A stretch of DNA of 64,000 bases from Mucilaginibacter phenanthrenivorans (GTDB lineage Bacteria > Bacteroidota > Bacteroidia > Sphingobacteriales > Sphingobacteriaceae). A model generated the notes under the pieces. That model ran no database searches, was not told where the DNA came from, and saw only the letters and a program-made list of their open reading frames with translations. Below are positions 56,771-64,000 of this stretch, in pieces. Both the position numbers and the translations under genes were made by a program. How positions within the stretch are numbered: position 1 is the stretch's first letter; each line of letters begins with the position of its first letter. The stretch is from positions 496,001 through 560,000 of the forward strand of contig NZ_JAHVAP010000005.1 of the NCBI RefSeq assembly GCF_024721155.1, read 5' to 3'.

Positions 56771-57033
56771 TAGCGCTGGTTCCCTTCCAGTATTTTAGTA
56801 ATATCCTCCAGCTTGTAATACATCATCCCGCCGATCTTCGTATAGCGCAATGTGCCATTGATCCGCAGATTCTGCAAGGTACCGGGAGAGATGCTCAGCA
56901 TCTTCCGGACCTCAGCACTCTTGAGCCATTGTTTGGATTGCCCGGTGCCAGGCTTGATCATTTCCTTGATTTCGTTCAATAATTCGGTTTTGAAGATTTT
57001 TAAATCTTCCTTTGATAACAGGTCCACATTCAT
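56770..57033 (-). CDS. Excisionase-like helix-turn-helix protein
   Basis: This 87-residue protein has an N-terminal helix (LSKEDLKIFKTELLNEIKEM) and a MerR/HTH_17-like domain, WLKSAEVRKMLSISPGTLQN followed by LRINGTLRYTKIGGMMYYKL. This is the standard small DNA-binding protein of Bacteroidota integrative elements, related to excisionases. It probably helps excision or controls mobilisation genes. It is the first gene of a two-gene unit. Confidence 0.82.
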   Translation of the reverse strand: MNVDLLSKEDLKIFKTELLNEIKEMIKPGTGQSKQWLKSAEVRKMLSISPGTLQNLRINGTLRYTKIGGMMYYKLEDITKILEGNQR

Positions 57034-57342
57034 AAAATAGTTGTTTAGTACATGAATAGATGATAATTTGACATTACTCCACGCCCTGAACAGGCATAGG
57101 TAAGCTCCCCGAAAGAGGGATTATAGAAGATCAGCCGGTTTTGCAACCAAAGCAAATGTAAAAACTTGTTTTGATAATTTAAAATACATCAAAACTAATG
57201 ATATATTTGCAGTGCGATTATGTTCGTTCGATTTAATACGAATCGGTGTTATTCGCGATAGGTTAGGAATAAATAAATTTTAATAACCTATCAAAAACCG
57301 CTAAAAAGCACTGAAAATAATTTTAAAGAAAAAGTAAAAAAA
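57034..57342. promoter_or_regulatory. 309-base divergent promoter region
   Basis: This AT-rich spacer separates the minus-strand HTH genes from the plus-strand gene at 57343. It should contain both promoters. There is no gene and no strong dyad. Confidence 0.45.
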
Positions 57343-58044
57343 TTGAAAATCTCTTTTAAAACCTATTTCAATGACCGGCTAAAGCAGGTCTACTTTCATG
57401 GCGTAACCACACATCCGCTGTATGTGCAGGTAACTTATGAGCGCAGGACCATTTTTTTTAAGAGTTATTATTTTGAGTTACTTTCCCAAGAGCGGTATTT
57501 ACTTACCATACCAGGGACCAGGATCCGAAAAGGACCGGATCTGCAGGATGTTATCAAAAAGGAAACTGAAGTTATCAAATTCATTACTGACAAGCACCCC
57601 GATGATTTCTCACTGGAACTATTTAAAAATGAGTATGCGCATTACAGTAAAGATCTTTGTGACGAAATGGAAAGTGGGTTTATTAATTACCTGCATACCT
57701 TCTTCTGGGATGAGGGTATGACTGCCATAGGAGATATTATGTTGTATGGCAGTAAAAATGTCATTGCCTACGACGCTATCCGGGATATGAAAAGCTCGTT
57801 TAATAAAACCGTTTATGATAAGCTGATTGAAAACTCATTCTACTACGCGCCGCCATATTTATCTGTTTACGGTTTTATGAAAGAAATCAAACAATGGCCG
57901 ATGCTGTTATTAACGGCGATGGAATGGGAACAGCCGGAAACACAAGCAGCGTTTAGGGAATATGCCAGCATAAACTTTCCCGGAATGGATCCGGTTAAAC
58001 TGTTTAGCCAGGTCAATGACTGGGCTCGATTACCTGTAAAATAA
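57343..58044 (+). CDS. Hypothetical protein of the mobile element (233 aa)
   Basis: This frame starts at TTG 57343 (MKISFKTYFNDRLKQVYFHG); no ATG is usable before the middle of the gene. The N-terminal 60 residues (YVQVTYERRTIFFKSYYFEL) resemble the arm-binding beta sheet of tyrosine recombinases in style. The rest is helical and lacks recombinase catalytic residues. It stands alone on the plus strand between the HTH genes and the kinase module. Family not identified; an element-specific DNA-binding role is only a guess. Confidence 0.65.
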   Translation: MKISFKTYFNDRLKQVYFHGVTTHPLYVQVTYERRTIFFKSYYFELLSQERYLLTIPGTRIRKGPDLQDVIKKETEVIKFITDKHPDDFSLELFKNEYAHYSKDLCDEMESGFINYLHTFFWDEGMTAIGDIMLYGSKNVIAYDAIRDMKSSFNKTVYDKLIENSFYYAPPYLSVYGFMKEIKQWPMLLLTAMEWEQPETQAAFREYASINFPGMDPVKLFSQVNDWARLPVK

Positions 58045-58348
58045 AGTTGCAATATGATTGAACAATGCATTCCATTTTTTCATCTTGAGCAACAAACTGA
58101 GTTAAACCGGGTGAAAACTCAAGGGTGGGCGGCCGCTGAAAAAAAAACACTTTCGCCCATTTACATGCCCTTGAATTTTCATCCCGGTTTGGCCTAAATT
58201 CGCGAAAGGGTGAAAAAAGGAATGGAACGATGGTGGGGTGGCAAAAGGCTGTCGTGAGCTTAGCGAACGTTAGCCTGCGGGTAAGGAAAAGCTGTTTCCT
58301 GAATGCAGCATTGCGCAATGTGGAAACGGCTTTTCCTGATGGTTTTCA
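58045..58348. other. 304-base spacer with a 15-bp imperfect hairpin
   Basis: Two arms, ggaaaagctgtttcc (58285-58299) and ggaaacggcttttcc (58322-58336), form a 15-bp stem with one G-T mismatch around a 22-base loop. The loop contains a smaller dyad (attgcgcaat). It lies between convergent genes and may be a two-way terminator. No gene is seen. Confidence 0.5.
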
Positions 58349-59047
58349 CTACCTGCCTATAGTATAATCCCGGCCTCGCTCTTCGTCATTGTCTCGCTTC
58401 TCTGAAATGTTACCGTAGCGACCTGCAATTTGGTTAATGATCAGCGCTGCGTTTTTAGGCAGCTTATCGCTCAAATAAATTAGTTGCTGTTTTTGAATGC
58501 TCATTACAGACCTTAATTTATGATAGTCACCTGTGGCATCAATAATCTCCAGATTGTCAAAGCGGCCGGCAAAATATTCCAGATTTTTAAGCCCTTCATT
58601 GTAATTATACAGAATGCTGGCATCATCGATATAATGGCCCCCTGCTTTTACACGGGCTGCAACACGTGCCATCGACTCGGGAATACTTTGTAAAACAAGA
58701 TATATCATATTTGTTTCGTAGCCATAGGATTTGAACCGTTCAGCAATATCCATCAATAAATGATCCCTGAAATTTGTTTCAATGACAAAATCCATTTTTT
58801 TCTTAATTACTAATTCTATGCAATCCTGAAAATACTGTTGAAATGCATGTCCAATACTTTCAGGAGGATAATTGGGGTATTTTAAAGCTATAGCGGCCTG
58901 TTCTTTATCCGGATCAAAGATAAATGCACCAGCAGGAGATAAATCCTTTGAGAAAGTCGATTTACCTGCTCCATTTGGCCCCGCTACAAAAATGAGCTGG
59001 GTTGGGTTTTCATATCTACAGAACTTTAATAACCTGGATATTGTCAA
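58349..59047 (-). CDS. Zeta-toxin-like P-loop kinase
   Basis: This 232-residue AAA/zeta-type kinase has Walker A GPNGAGKST with K29, the substrate-region FIFDPDKEQAA, and VIETNFRDHLLMDIAERFKS where zeta toxins have their conserved ETT/S element. ARVKAGGHYIDD provides later basic residues. Zeta toxins phosphorylate UDP-sugars in the cell-wall pathway. Its start overlaps the end of the 90-aa gene by 32 bases, so it looks like the second gene of an antitoxin-toxin pair that keeps the element in the cell. Other related kinases exist, so toxicity is inferred. Confidence 0.8.
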   Translation of the reverse strand: MTISRLLKFCRYENPTQLIFVAGPNGAGKSTFSKDLSPAGAFIFDPDKEQAAIALKYPNYPPESIGHAFQQYFQDCIELVIKKKMDFVIETNFRDHLLMDIAERFKSYGYETNMIYLVLQSIPESMARVAARVKAGGHYIDDASILYNYNEGLKNLEYFAGRFDNLEIIDATGDYHKLRSVMSIQKQQLIYLSDKLPKNAALIINQIAGRYGNISEKRDNDEERGRDYTIGR

Positions 59048-59288
59048 CGCCTAATACCCTTACCAGCTCTTTATGGTCCCGGTATTCATGAACCATAATA
59101 TCATCGGCAGGACATAACTTTTCATCAAAATAAACAATATAGGAATTGTTGTCCCACGCCTCTTGCGTTAGCATTTCTGCTGTCGGTCTAAGTCTTTCAG
59201 AGAGTTCTTCTGCTGACATTTCAAAAACAGATTTTCTTATGGGCTCAATCACAGCGGTGGTTGTTGGATTGTTATTAATTGTTCTCAT
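59016..59288 (-). CDS. Small partner of the zeta-like kinase, probable antitoxin
   Basis: This 90-residue acidic protein (MRTINNNPTTTAVIEPIRKS, SAEELSERLRPTAEMLTQEA, DDIMVHEYRDHKELVRVLGV) has no signal peptide or known motif. It overlaps the kinase start by 32 bases. The order small acidic protein then zeta-like kinase is that of a toxin-antitoxin operon. It does not resemble the epsilon antitoxin by eye. Confidence 0.65.
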   Translation of the reverse strand: MRTINNNPTTTAVIEPIRKSVFEMSAEELSERLRPTAEMLTQEAWDNNSYIVYFDEKLCPADDIMVHEYRDHKELVRVLGVDNIQVIKVL

Positions 59289-59348
59289 ACAAATATAATT
59301 ATTTAAGTGAATTGATTTTTTTAGTTGCTGGAATTTTCATTGTCTTCT

Positions 59349-60572
59349 TTAAAAAGCACCTGCTTTATATTTCTCTTTTAGCAGCGCCATATCCCTGCTG
59401 ACTTTCAAGTCCAATATTTTAGCGTAGTGCTGGGTGGTTTTAATATTGGTATGCCCAAGCATTTTTGAGACGGTCTCAATCGGTACCCCATTAGATAAGG
59501 TAACCGTGGTTGCGAAGGTATGCCTGGCGATGTGAAATGTGAGATCTTTGTTGATGCCGCAAACGCCTGCAATTTCCTTCAGGTAAGCGTTCATCTTTTG
59601 ATTGGTTGATACAGGCAACGCTTTTCCTTTTATTATGCAAAAAGGATCGTTACTATATTTCTCCAGTATCGTAAGCGCCGCGGGTAACAACGGCACTTTC
59701 GTCGGCGTATTCGTTTTTAAACGTTTAGTGACGATCCACATCTCTCCGTCAGCCCCTTTTATGATCTCCGATTGCTTTAGTTTTTGTACATCTGCATAAG
59801 CCAGGCCTGTAAAACAACAGAAAAGAAAAATATCCCTGACTTGGTTTAGCCGGTCGGTATAGAAAGCTTTCTCTGATATTTGTCTAATCTGATCGGCATT
59901 AAGAAATATCCTGTCTACCTGTTTTACTTTGGCTTTATAATTTACAAAAGGATCTTTCTCTAACCATCCGCTGGCCAGGCAGATACGGATGATCTTTTTG
60001 AAGTTCTTAATGTATTTAACCGCTGAGTTGTTGGCGCATTTTTTTTCGGAACGCAGGTAAAATTCATAATTACTGATAAAATCATGGTCGACAGCTTTAA
60101 CATCAATATCAGCTACCTGGTATTTCCACTCCATAAAGCTTTGGGTGTGGCGCAAAGAGGTTTCATAACGCGTAACCGTACCTGCCGCGTATTCGTTACC
60201 CACTAAAGCTGCCACCTTTTTATTATGGTCTTTAAAAACAGCGATCAGCATTTTTGCTTTTTCACTTTTGCCCAGCAGCTTATTTTTGATTAATTCTGCC
60301 GTTATCGTAGCACCCGATTCGGTTAGTATTTTATGCGCGTCATAAACCTGCGTTTGCAGGTTATCCAGGTAAGCATTCAATGACCTGACTTCTTCTTTTG
60401 TCCCCCGGAACCTTCCGGTAGTATTGTTCCAGTGAGCAGGCAGGCATTCCCTCCCTGAGGTAGTTTCGGCGCGTTTACCATTTACAGTAATACGCAAATA
60501 GATAGGCATTGGCCCATTTTCGTAATTTTTTGGTCTCTTTAGATAAAAGAGCAAGCTAAATGTAGTTTTCAT
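59349..60572 (-). CDS. Tyrosine recombinase (IntDOT-like integrase)
   Basis: This 407-residue integrase has an arm-binding domain (TFSLLFYLKRPKNYENGPMP), a SAM-like core-binding domain (about 110-215) and a catalytic domain. H347 and R350 in FHIARHTF, the GH in MLGHTNIKTTQHY and nucleophile Y383 are present. The first catalytic arginine is replaced by A258 (FTGLAYADV), as is known for CTnDOT-type Bacteroides integrases. It lies about 250 bases from the intact tRNA-Ser end, the usual place of an integrase beside its attachment site. Confidence 0.95.
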   Translation of the reverse strand: MKTTFSLLFYLKRPKNYENGPMPIYLRITVNGKRAETTSGRECLPAHWNNTTGRFRGTKEEVRSLNAYLDNLQTQVYDAHKILTESGATITAELIKNKLLGKSEKAKMLIAVFKDHNKKVAALVGNEYAAGTVTRYETSLRHTQSFMEWKYQVADIDVKAVDHDFISNYEFYLRSEKKCANNSAVKYIKNFKKIIRICLASGWLEKDPFVNYKAKVKQVDRIFLNADQIRQISEKAFYTDRLNQVRDIFLFCCFTGLAYADVQKLKQSEIIKGADGEMWIVTKRLKTNTPTKVPLLPAALTILEKYSNDPFCIIKGKALPVSTNQKMNAYLKEIAGVCGINKDLTFHIARHTFATTVTLSNGVPIETVSKMLGHTNIKTTQHYAKILDLKVSRDMALLKEKYKAGAF

Positions 60573-60762
60573 ACGTTTTTAAGCGTTAAAAAGTGAAACA
60601 AAAGTAAGCTTGCAATTAGAACTTTACAAGATGTTCAACACTTGAACATGTTGAATATCAAATAGATGTGTAGATATTGGTGAGTAAGAGAATTCCTAAA
60701 ATTACTCACCGAATTACGCCCTTTTTTGTAGCGAATTGGTGAATAATATAGTCGTTTAACCT

Positions 60763-60807
60763 AAAAACAAAAGCCTGCAATTATTTGATTTGCAGGCTTT
60801 TGTTTTT
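60763..60807 (-). terminator. Terminator of tRNA-Ser
   Basis: aaaaacaaaagcctgcaa (60763-60780) pairs perfectly with ttgcaggcttttgttttt (60790-60807) over a 9-base loop. Read on the minus strand it is a GC-rich stem followed by ttttgttttt, a strong terminator just after the tRNA. A degenerate copy lies at the left attachment site (37,590-37,640). Confidence 0.85.
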
Positions 60808-60818
60808 TATATTGAACC

Positions 60819-60909
60819 TGGCGGAGAGGGAGGGATTCGAACCCTCGATACCCTTTTGAAGTATACACACTTTCCAGGCGTGCTCTTTCGACCACTCAGA
60901 CACCTCTCC
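60819..60909 (-). tRNA. tRNA-Ser(GGA), host of the element
   Basis: On the minus strand the acceptor arm GGAGAGG pairs with CCTCTCC (60823-60829). A GTGGTCGAAAGAGC D-arm, anticodon stem-loop CACGC-CTGGAAA-GTGTG with anticodon GGA, a long class-II variable arm, GGTTCGAATCC T-arm, G discriminator and encoded CCA follow. All arms are intact, so the element regenerated the 3' end on integration. The 3'-terminal 21 bases are repeated at 37,652-37,672. Confidence 0.96.
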
Positions 60910-61008
60910 GTATTTTTAGGATTGCAAATGTAAAATAATTGCGCGGATGGACAATGAAACTGTTTGATTTAGTTTAAAGAGCGATCATTCCATGTCTAAC
61001 CCGGAAGA

Positions 61009-63270
61009 TTATTTATTTTTTACTTGCGCCACTAACGGATAACAAATTGTATTGGAAACGCCGCGGAAATTAAGCTGTTTTAAATGGATTGGATGTGCCA
61101 CGTTATCTCCCTCGGCAATATGTAGAAATTGATTTGGGGTGATGTTTCTAAAGAACTGTGTCTTCTGGCTCCCTGCCCATTGTATTGCTATCTCATCAAT
61201 GATTTTCGCTTGGCCTATGCCTATTTCCTGCTGCAATGGTGACGAACCAAAGCTTCCGCCCGAATTTACGTCATGATATACACTTCGCTTAATCCCATTT
61301 TCGGTAAATGTCACTTTAATGTGGCTGCCTATTGCGGCTTTGTTTGCGGTAACTCCTTCCAGCTTCAGACTGATCCAGTTATTAGTTCCCTGCCCGGGAT
61401 TTAAGTATAACGAATTGGCATAGGCATCGCCGCTGTAGGTCCCTCCCATATCGATATAAATATCCTGCCTGCCTATGTTCCTAAAATCGGCAAAGGCAAC
61501 GCCATGCCCCTTTTGCAAATTACCAACACGGGCAGATTTGGTAACATCCGCAAATCTTTTACCTCCCATATTCTTAAACAGCTTGTTTGGCACCAGCGAC
61601 CTGAAATCGGGATTGCCGGTACCGAAATACATGTCGGGGTAGCCATCGTTATCGATGTCGCCAAAGTTGGCGCCCATGGCAAAAACCACCTTATTAAGCC
61701 CTACCTCTTCAGTTACATTTGTAAAGGTGCCGTCCTTGTTGTTGCGGTATAAAAATATGTTCCCTGCCCCTTTTACCGGTTTGCCCAATGCCTCCGCTGC
61801 CGCAAAATAGCCCAAAGTGGTGCTGTAGCTTTTAAAATCAAAATTATCGGCTATGATATCGGGCCACCCGTCGTTATTGTAGTCAAAAAACCAGGTGGCA
61901 AAGGTTGGGCGGTTATCACCGGCAAATCCAGCCTTATCGGTAACATTTTCAAAATCGATAGCCTTACCGGGCTTGGTAATGTTTTTGAGCAGGAATTTTT
62001 TGCCGTCAATCCCGGAAATAAAAAGGTCGGGCTTGCCGTCATTGTTATAATCTGCCGACGTCACTCCTTTTATAAAGCCGTCCATATCGCAATGTGCCTG
62101 CTGTGCCACATTGGTGAATCCCTTGCCATGATCATTGATGTACAACGCGCATTTTTCAATATCATCCGGACTTTTTGATTCATATCCTATAAATACGTCA
62201 AGCCATCCATCACCATTAAAATCGGCCCATACCGCTGTTTGTGTGGAATGGCAGTAAAGCAGGCCGACATTTGTAGTTACATCTGTAAATGTTCCATCGC
62301 CGTTATTGCGCAATAGTGAACTGGGCTGGTTTCCGAAGCCCTTCTCGAGCCAGGCGCCCCTTAATACAAAAACATCCGGCCTCCCATCGTTGTTGTAATC
62401 CGTTTGCTGGATATTTAAGCCGCCTGTTATTCCCTTCAGTCCGCTTTGCGCGGTGCGATCGGAAAATGTGCCATCCTGGTTGTTTTGGAAATAATGCATC
62501 TCATCGTCCAAACCCATGCCCGATGTCATGATATCCATATAACCATCCCCATTAAAATCATCAACAATAACCCCGCCCGCCTTGTTGTCAACGGTTAATT
62601 TAAGCGCGGAGGCTGCATCTGTGAAAGGGTTTACCTTGTAACCGGTATCCACATCCAGGTTAGGGATCAACAGCTTGGCAGGCACGTTTTTAGGGTAGCC
62701 GCCCAGTGTCATAAAAGCAATATTCAAGAGCCATCGGGATTCCAAATCGTTTACACTGTCCTTTAGTATTTGTTCGTATAGCTTAATAGCCTTTTGCGAG
62801 CCGGTTTGAATGGTGTGAACACCACGTTCCTGAATCGGAAAAACGCACGACGAGCCAGTATGGTTTAACATGCAATTGTTTCGCTCACCCAGCCGGACAC
62901 AGGCAATGGCTGCCTCCGGAAGCATTTGCGCGCTTATTGCCGGATCCAACCTGTCAAGCAGATTTTCATATATCGTAACCGCCTCTTGTTCCCGCCCTAA
63001 CTTAACCAGCAGAGATGCCTTTACATAGTTATAAAAATTAATGTCGCCCTGGTTTGCGCTGGCACGTATCTCAGAGTCAATTTTAACCAGCTGCGGCGCA
63101 GGATCATTAAAATTTAACCTGCTATTGTTTCTCACCCGCAGTTCCGTCAGTATTTTTATCATCTGCTGATGAGAAGAATCTCCGCACGACGAAAATAGCC
63201 CAATTACAAGTGCAGCTATAATTAGGGTATATGCCCTTAATGGCAAATAACTGGCAGTCGGAAAATTCAT
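61009..63270 (-). CDS. CRTAC1-like VCBS/FG-GAP repeat lipoprotein with ASPIC/UnbV domain
   Basis: This 753-residue lipoprotein (C29 in LFSSC) has a helical N-terminal region (about 35-210). A seven-bladed propeller follows, built from repeats with Ca-binding loops such as DFNGDGYMD, DYNNDGRPD, DFNGDGWLD, DYNNDGKPD and DIDNDGYPD. It ends in an ASPIC/UnbV domain (about 640-735: NNWISLKLEGV, AIGSHIKVTF, IDEIAIQWAGSQ). Such proteins are common in PUL-rich Bacteroidota and are thought to bind glycans or proteins at the surface; no catalytic activity is known. It lies outside the mobile element, just beyond tRNA-Ser. Confidence 0.9.
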   Translation of the reverse strand: MNFPTASYLPLRAYTLIIAALVIGLFSSCGDSSHQQMIKILTELRVRNNSRLNFNDPAPQLVKIDSEIRASANQGDINFYNYVKASLLVKLGREQEAVTIYENLLDRLDPAISAQMLPEAAIACVRLGERNNCMLNHTGSSCVFPIQERGVHTIQTGSQKAIKLYEQILKDSVNDLESRWLLNIAFMTLGGYPKNVPAKLLIPNLDVDTGYKVNPFTDAASALKLTVDNKAGGVIVDDFNGDGYMDIMTSGMGLDDEMHYFQNNQDGTFSDRTAQSGLKGITGGLNIQQTDYNNDGRPDVFVLRGAWLEKGFGNQPSSLLRNNGDGTFTDVTTNVGLLYCHSTQTAVWADFNGDGWLDVFIGYESKSPDDIEKCALYINDHGKGFTNVAQQAHCDMDGFIKGVTSADYNNDGKPDLFISGIDGKKFLLKNITKPGKAIDFENVTDKAGFAGDNRPTFATWFFDYNNDGWPDIIADNFDFKSYSTTLGYFAAAEALGKPVKGAGNIFLYRNNKDGTFTNVTEEVGLNKVVFAMGANFGDIDNDGYPDMYFGTGNPDFRSLVPNKLFKNMGGKRFADVTKSARVGNLQKGHGVAFADFRNIGRQDIYIDMGGTYSGDAYANSLYLNPGQGTNNWISLKLEGVTANKAAIGSHIKVTFTENGIKRSVYHDVNSGGSFGSSPLQQEIGIGQAKIIDEIAIQWAGSQKTQFFRNITPNQFLHIAEGDNVAHPIHLKQLNFRGVSNTICYPLVAQVKNK

Positions 63271-63470
63271 TTATCAGGTGTTAAGGTATAATGATTGGTT
63301 AGATCAACTGGTGCATACACAAACTGTTGCAAAGCGCTTTTTAAATTTAACTGAAAAGTTAGCAAAGGAGCGTTTGTACTAAATTTGTTACATGCAGGTT
63401 AATTTACTTGCTGGGTGGAAAGCAAATCAATATGACAGTGAAGAGGGGTTAAATACAGGGTAAATCAACC

Positions 63471-63941
63471 TTACTCCTCGCCCAGGTTTTTGACTTTTAA
63501 TTGCTCAAGGAACCTTTCTACCGGTGAATAATCATAAAAAGTCTTATCGCTTAATAAAATCCTGTTTCCTTCGTCGAGATAAATATAGATCCCAAAATAA
63601 CTTTGTGACCGATCTTTCATAGTTGTTGTAGCGTAACCGGTAATGTCGTATATGCTAATATTTTTTGGTGGCAGCTTTAAATATTTAAATGTCAGCGTTT
63701 TTGATTCATCGTCAATTATCACCCAAAAAGGCATTGAATAAAGTTTGATTAGGAATCCAATATTGAACACGAGTGCAACGAGCACTAAAAGCCAGTCTTT
63801 AGCAGCCTGGTCATGCAGATGGTGCTTTCCCTTTGGAAAAATTACGCCATAAATAAAATACAGCAGGGCGACAAATAGTATGATTTGTAAAATTATTCTA
63901 CCGTAAAGTGCGTCTTTTTTGGGGCTTATTTCGGTTAACAT
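63471..63941 (-). CDS. Two-TM hypothetical membrane protein (156 aa)
   Basis: This 156-residue protein has two membrane helices (about residues 16-34 and 48-66: IILQIILFVALLYFIYGVIF and DWLLVLVALVFNIGFLIKLY). A C-terminal beta-rich cytoplasmic domain resembles bacterial PH-like domains (PFWVIIDDESKTLTFKYLKL, YFGIYIYLDEGNRILLSD). It stands alone on the minus strand, 200 bases before the VCBS gene, a gap in which nothing is recognised. Function unknown. Confidence 0.75.
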   Translation of the reverse strand: MLTEISPKKDALYGRIILQIILFVALLYFIYGVIFPKGKHHLHDQAAKDWLLVLVALVFNIGFLIKLYSMPFWVIIDDESKTLTFKYLKLPPKNISIYDITGYATTTMKDRSQSYFGIYIYLDEGNRILLSDKTFYDYSPVERFLEQLKVKNLGEE

Positions 63942-64000
63942 AGCAGGTTTGAATACGATGAAGGTACATTTTTTTGGGGGAAGGGCAAGAGTTTTAAATC

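Larger units (their letters stand above)
37652..60839. mobile_element. Integrative mobilisable element in tRNA-Ser, about 23.2 kb
   Basis: Direct repeats of the tRNA-Ser 3' end flank the segment (37652-37672 and 60819-60839). A tyrosine recombinase lies next to the intact tRNA copy, with mobilisation genes, a putative oriT, an excisionase-like HTH protein and a zeta-kinase module nearby. No conjugation pilus or coupling-protein genes are present, so it would depend on a helper. The left two thirds are cargo: a TonB receptor, a LytS/LytR pair, a phosphorylase-like enzyme and RND efflux. The efflux and phosphorylase genes look richer in G+C than the PUL genes. The DUF5712-like gene is frameshifted, so transfer may be impaired. 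Confidence 0.72.

Noticed and set aside
1..64000. CRISPR arrays, rRNA genes, riboswitches, insertion-sequence transposases
   Set aside because: No regularly spaced repeats with spacers, no rRNA sequence, no riboswitch core and no transposase gene were recognised anywhere in the window.

Overview
This window looks like chromosomal DNA of a polysaccharide-degrading member of the Bacteroidota, most likely Sphingobacteriaceae (Mucilaginibacter/Pedobacter-like; inferred from gene style, not from a search). The signs are two SusC/SusD polysaccharide utilisation loci (PULs), hybrid one-protein two-component regulators ending in AraC domains, BACON-domain lipoproteins, a type IX secretion sorting-domain remnant, an IntDOT-like integrase and AT-rich spacers with no strong Shine-Dalgarno sequences.

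Bases 1-22,230: the end of an unknown membrane protein gene, then a hemicellulose-type PUL. It has a propeller-sensor hybrid regulator (979-5094), SusC, SusD, a three-IPT surface glycan-binding lipoprotein, a secreted jelly-roll-like protein, a BACON-GH5 glycanase, a BACON-GH43-CBM6-like enzyme, a GH3 beta-glucosidase and a sialate-O-acetylesterase-family esterase. Between the secreted protein and the GH5 lies a graveyard: a severed T9SS sorting domain and 3' ends of two further GH5 genes. The expected sequence of events is surface capture and endo-cleavage, import by SusCD, then debranching, deacetylation and conversion to glucose. The exact substrate (xyloglucan, mixed glucan or arabinoxylan) cannot be settled from sequence alone.

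Bases 22,636-37,422: a fructan PUL. A divergent hybrid regulator with a sugar-binding-protein sensor faces a compact operon of MFS sugar porter, fructokinase, SusC, SusD, a surface glycan-binding lipoprotein and two GH32 fructanases. One GH32 is a lipoprotein with a divergent nucleophile motif and the other is canonical. The design matches the Bacteroides thetaiotaomicron levan locus with its fructose sensor BT1754.

Bases 37,652-60,839: a probable 23-kb integrative mobilisable element inserted in the 3' end of tRNA-Ser(GGA). The intact tRNA is at 60,819-60,909 next to the integrase. A 3'-end copy of the tRNA, with its downstream terminator region, sits at 37,588-37,672. Backbone genes are at the right: integrase, a zeta-like kinase with a small partner, HTH proteins, BtgA/BfmA-like and DUF5712-like mobilisation genes (the latter frameshifted) and a putative oriT. 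Cargo fills the left two thirds: a TonB receptor with a DUF4249 lipoprotein, a LytS/LytR pair, an alpha-glucan phosphorylase-like enzyme without the PLP lysine, a duplicated gene of unknown family (one copy dead), a DUF6268-like barrel and a TolC/HlyD/RND efflux operon.

Bases 60,900-64,000: ordinary chromosome, with a CRTAC1-like VCBS/ASPIC lipoprotein and a small two-TM protein. No CRISPR array, rRNA or riboswitch was recognised.
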